From JBJTUH01 sp044346175 (GTDB taxonomy: Bacteria > Cyanobacteriota > Vampirovibrionia > Vampirovibrionales > JAJTHC01), in the NCBI GenBank assembly GCA_044346175.1, contig JBIIZQ010000031.1, positions 1 to 16,655 of the forward strand: a DNA stretch of 16,655 nt, given 5' to 3'. Position 1 is the first letter of the stretch. Every line of letters begins with the position of its first letter. The position numbers and the translations under genes are program-made. This document shows, piece by piece, positions 15,803 through 16,655 of this stretch. The notes beneath the pieces are model-generated. The model was not told where the DNA came from. It made no database searches and was given only the letters and a program-made list of their open reading frames with translations.

Positions 15803-16655
15803 GCAGTAGTCCCCTGTGGGGGAAGGGTGTCTTAAAAGTGTAATGCCTCATGAATTACTCCCTCAACAGTTTTAGTCCCCTGTTGGGGAAGGGTGTCTTA
15901 AAAGAGTGGTTTTTCAATCAATCAGGCAATGAGTGTTTTAGTCCCCTGTTGGGGAAGGGTGTCTTAAAAGTCGTAAGCGTGGATGGATTGAAAGGAGTTG
16001 GTTTTCGTCCCCTGTGGGGGAAGGGTGTCTCAAAAGTACACAGGAGCTAGACCGTCGACGTATGGTGTTTTCGTCCCCTGTGGGGGAAGGGTGTCTCAAA
16101 AGAGCCAAAAAAAAACTTAAAGCCCTAGCTCTGTTTTCGTCCCCTGTGGGGGAAGGGTGTCTCAAAAGGAAATCGAAAAAGAAATAAAAGAAATACTGGT
16201 TTTCGTCCCCTGTGGGGGAAGGGTGTCTCAAAAGTGCAGAAAATTACTTCAATGCACTTTTCTTGTTTTCGTCCCCTGTGGGGGAAGGGTGTCTCAAAAG
16301 TTGAGCGTAAAAAAGGAGGCTTAAAGTGGGGTTTTCGTCCCCTGTGGGGGAAGGGTGTCTCAAAAGGTCGGAAGATTTACATTCTTTTGCCACCATGTTT
16401 TCGTCCCCTGTGGGGGAAGGGTGTCTCAAAAGCTTTAGGTATTTTGCGGTGAAGTTTGAAGTGTTTTCGTCCCCTGTGGGGGAAGGGTGTCTCAAAAGTT
16501 GCAGAAAATTACTTCAATGCACTTTTCTTGTTTTCGTCCCCTGTGGGGGAAGGGTGTCTCAAAAGCTTTAGGTATTTTGCGGTGAAGTTTGAAGTGTTTT
16601 CGTCCCCTGTGGGGGAAGGGTGTCTCAAAAGTTGCAGAAAATTACTTCAATGCAC
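15803..16655. CRISPR. CRISPR array, 13 repeats of 36 nt with 30-31-nt spacers, continues past the window
   Basis: Repeats start at 15803, 15869, 15935, 16001, 16067, 16133, 16199, 16265, 16331, 16397, 16463, 16530 and 16596. Each is 36 nt; on the plus strand repeats 4-13 begin GTTTTCGTCCCC and end TGTCTCAAAAG. Twelve spacers are complete: eleven of 30 nt and one of 31 nt (16499-16529). A thirteenth is cut by the window end. Repeats 4-13 are identical. Repeats 1-3 carry A at position 6 and T at position 31, and repeats 2-3 also T at 16. Repeat 1 is further degenerate at positions 2-4, marking 15803 as the old, leader-distal end, so the leader should lie to the right. A 5-bp stem TCCCC/GGGGA is kept in all. 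Spacer length and the GTTTTAGTCCC opening of repeats 2-3 favour type II (Cas9); type V or another type is not excluded. No cas gene is present. Confidence 0.98.
16433..16655. repeat. Tandem 133-bp duplication of a two-spacer unit inside the CRISPR array
   Basis: The unit spacer 10, repeat, spacer 11, repeat (16433-16565) begins again at 16566. All 90 bases to the window end match the first copy exactly. Spacer 11 is also the same as spacer 7 (16235-16264) except for one extra T at its left end. The repetition may be real or may come from assembly at a contig end. Confidence 0.9.

Noticed and set aside
15850..16571. Open frames across the CRISPR array on both strands, giving a repeating peptide (RHPSPTGDEN on the minus strand).
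   Set aside because: Repeat plus spacer is 66 bases, exactly 22 codons, so any frame open in one unit stays open. It is an arithmetic artefact of the array, not a gene.

Overview
The window reads as one stretch of chromosome from a flagellated bacterium. It carries a housekeeping repair gene, a lysine aminomutase gene, a five-gene flagellar motor/switch cluster, a probable exported protein, an aldehyde dehydrogenase, a sialic-acid-family synthase and, at the right edge, a CRISPR array that runs off the end. Lineage cannot be fixed from this alone. Most start codons lack a good Shine-Dalgarno sequence, the switch protein is the long FliY type (CheC-like plus FliN) and base composition is moderate. 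I would not exclude a Melainabacteria/Vampirovibrio-like or other deep-branching lineage, but that is a guess.

Layout. 1-219: upstream region with a good sigma70-type promoter. 220-4146 (+): mfd, transcription-repair coupling factor. 4147-4618: non-coding, with three kinds of palindromic interspersed repeat side by side. 4619-5815 (+): kamA, lysine 2,3-aminomutase, followed by a hairpin terminator. 5972-11617 (+): motA, motB, fliL, fliM and fliY, i.e. stator, stator-associated protein and C-ring switch. 11765-12784 (+): unrecognised protein with an N-terminal export signal. 12839-14455 (+): aldehyde dehydrogenase. 14448-15593 (-): NeuB-family synthase, tail-to-tail with the dehydrogenase and overlapping it by 8 bases. 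15803-16655: CRISPR array of 36-nt repeats and 30-nt spacers. No cas gene lies in the window.

How the genes work together. MotA and MotB form the ion-driven stator, FliL sits beside it, and FliM plus FliY build the switch that reads phosphorylated CheY. fliM and fliY overlap and are surely co-transcribed; a consensus -10 just before fliL suggests fliL-fliM-fliY can be transcribed apart from motAB. The NeuB-family enzyme could supply a nonulosonic acid for surface or flagellin glycosylation, but nothing in the window proves that.

Most interesting points. The CRISPR array shows an abrupt switch of repeat variant between repeats 3 and 4, a spacer present twice with a one-base length difference at one end, and a 133-bp two-spacer unit that starts again just before the window ends. 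FliY has a FliM-like CheY-binding motif inside its linker instead of at its N-terminus, and appears to keep only one of the two CheC-type phosphatase sites.
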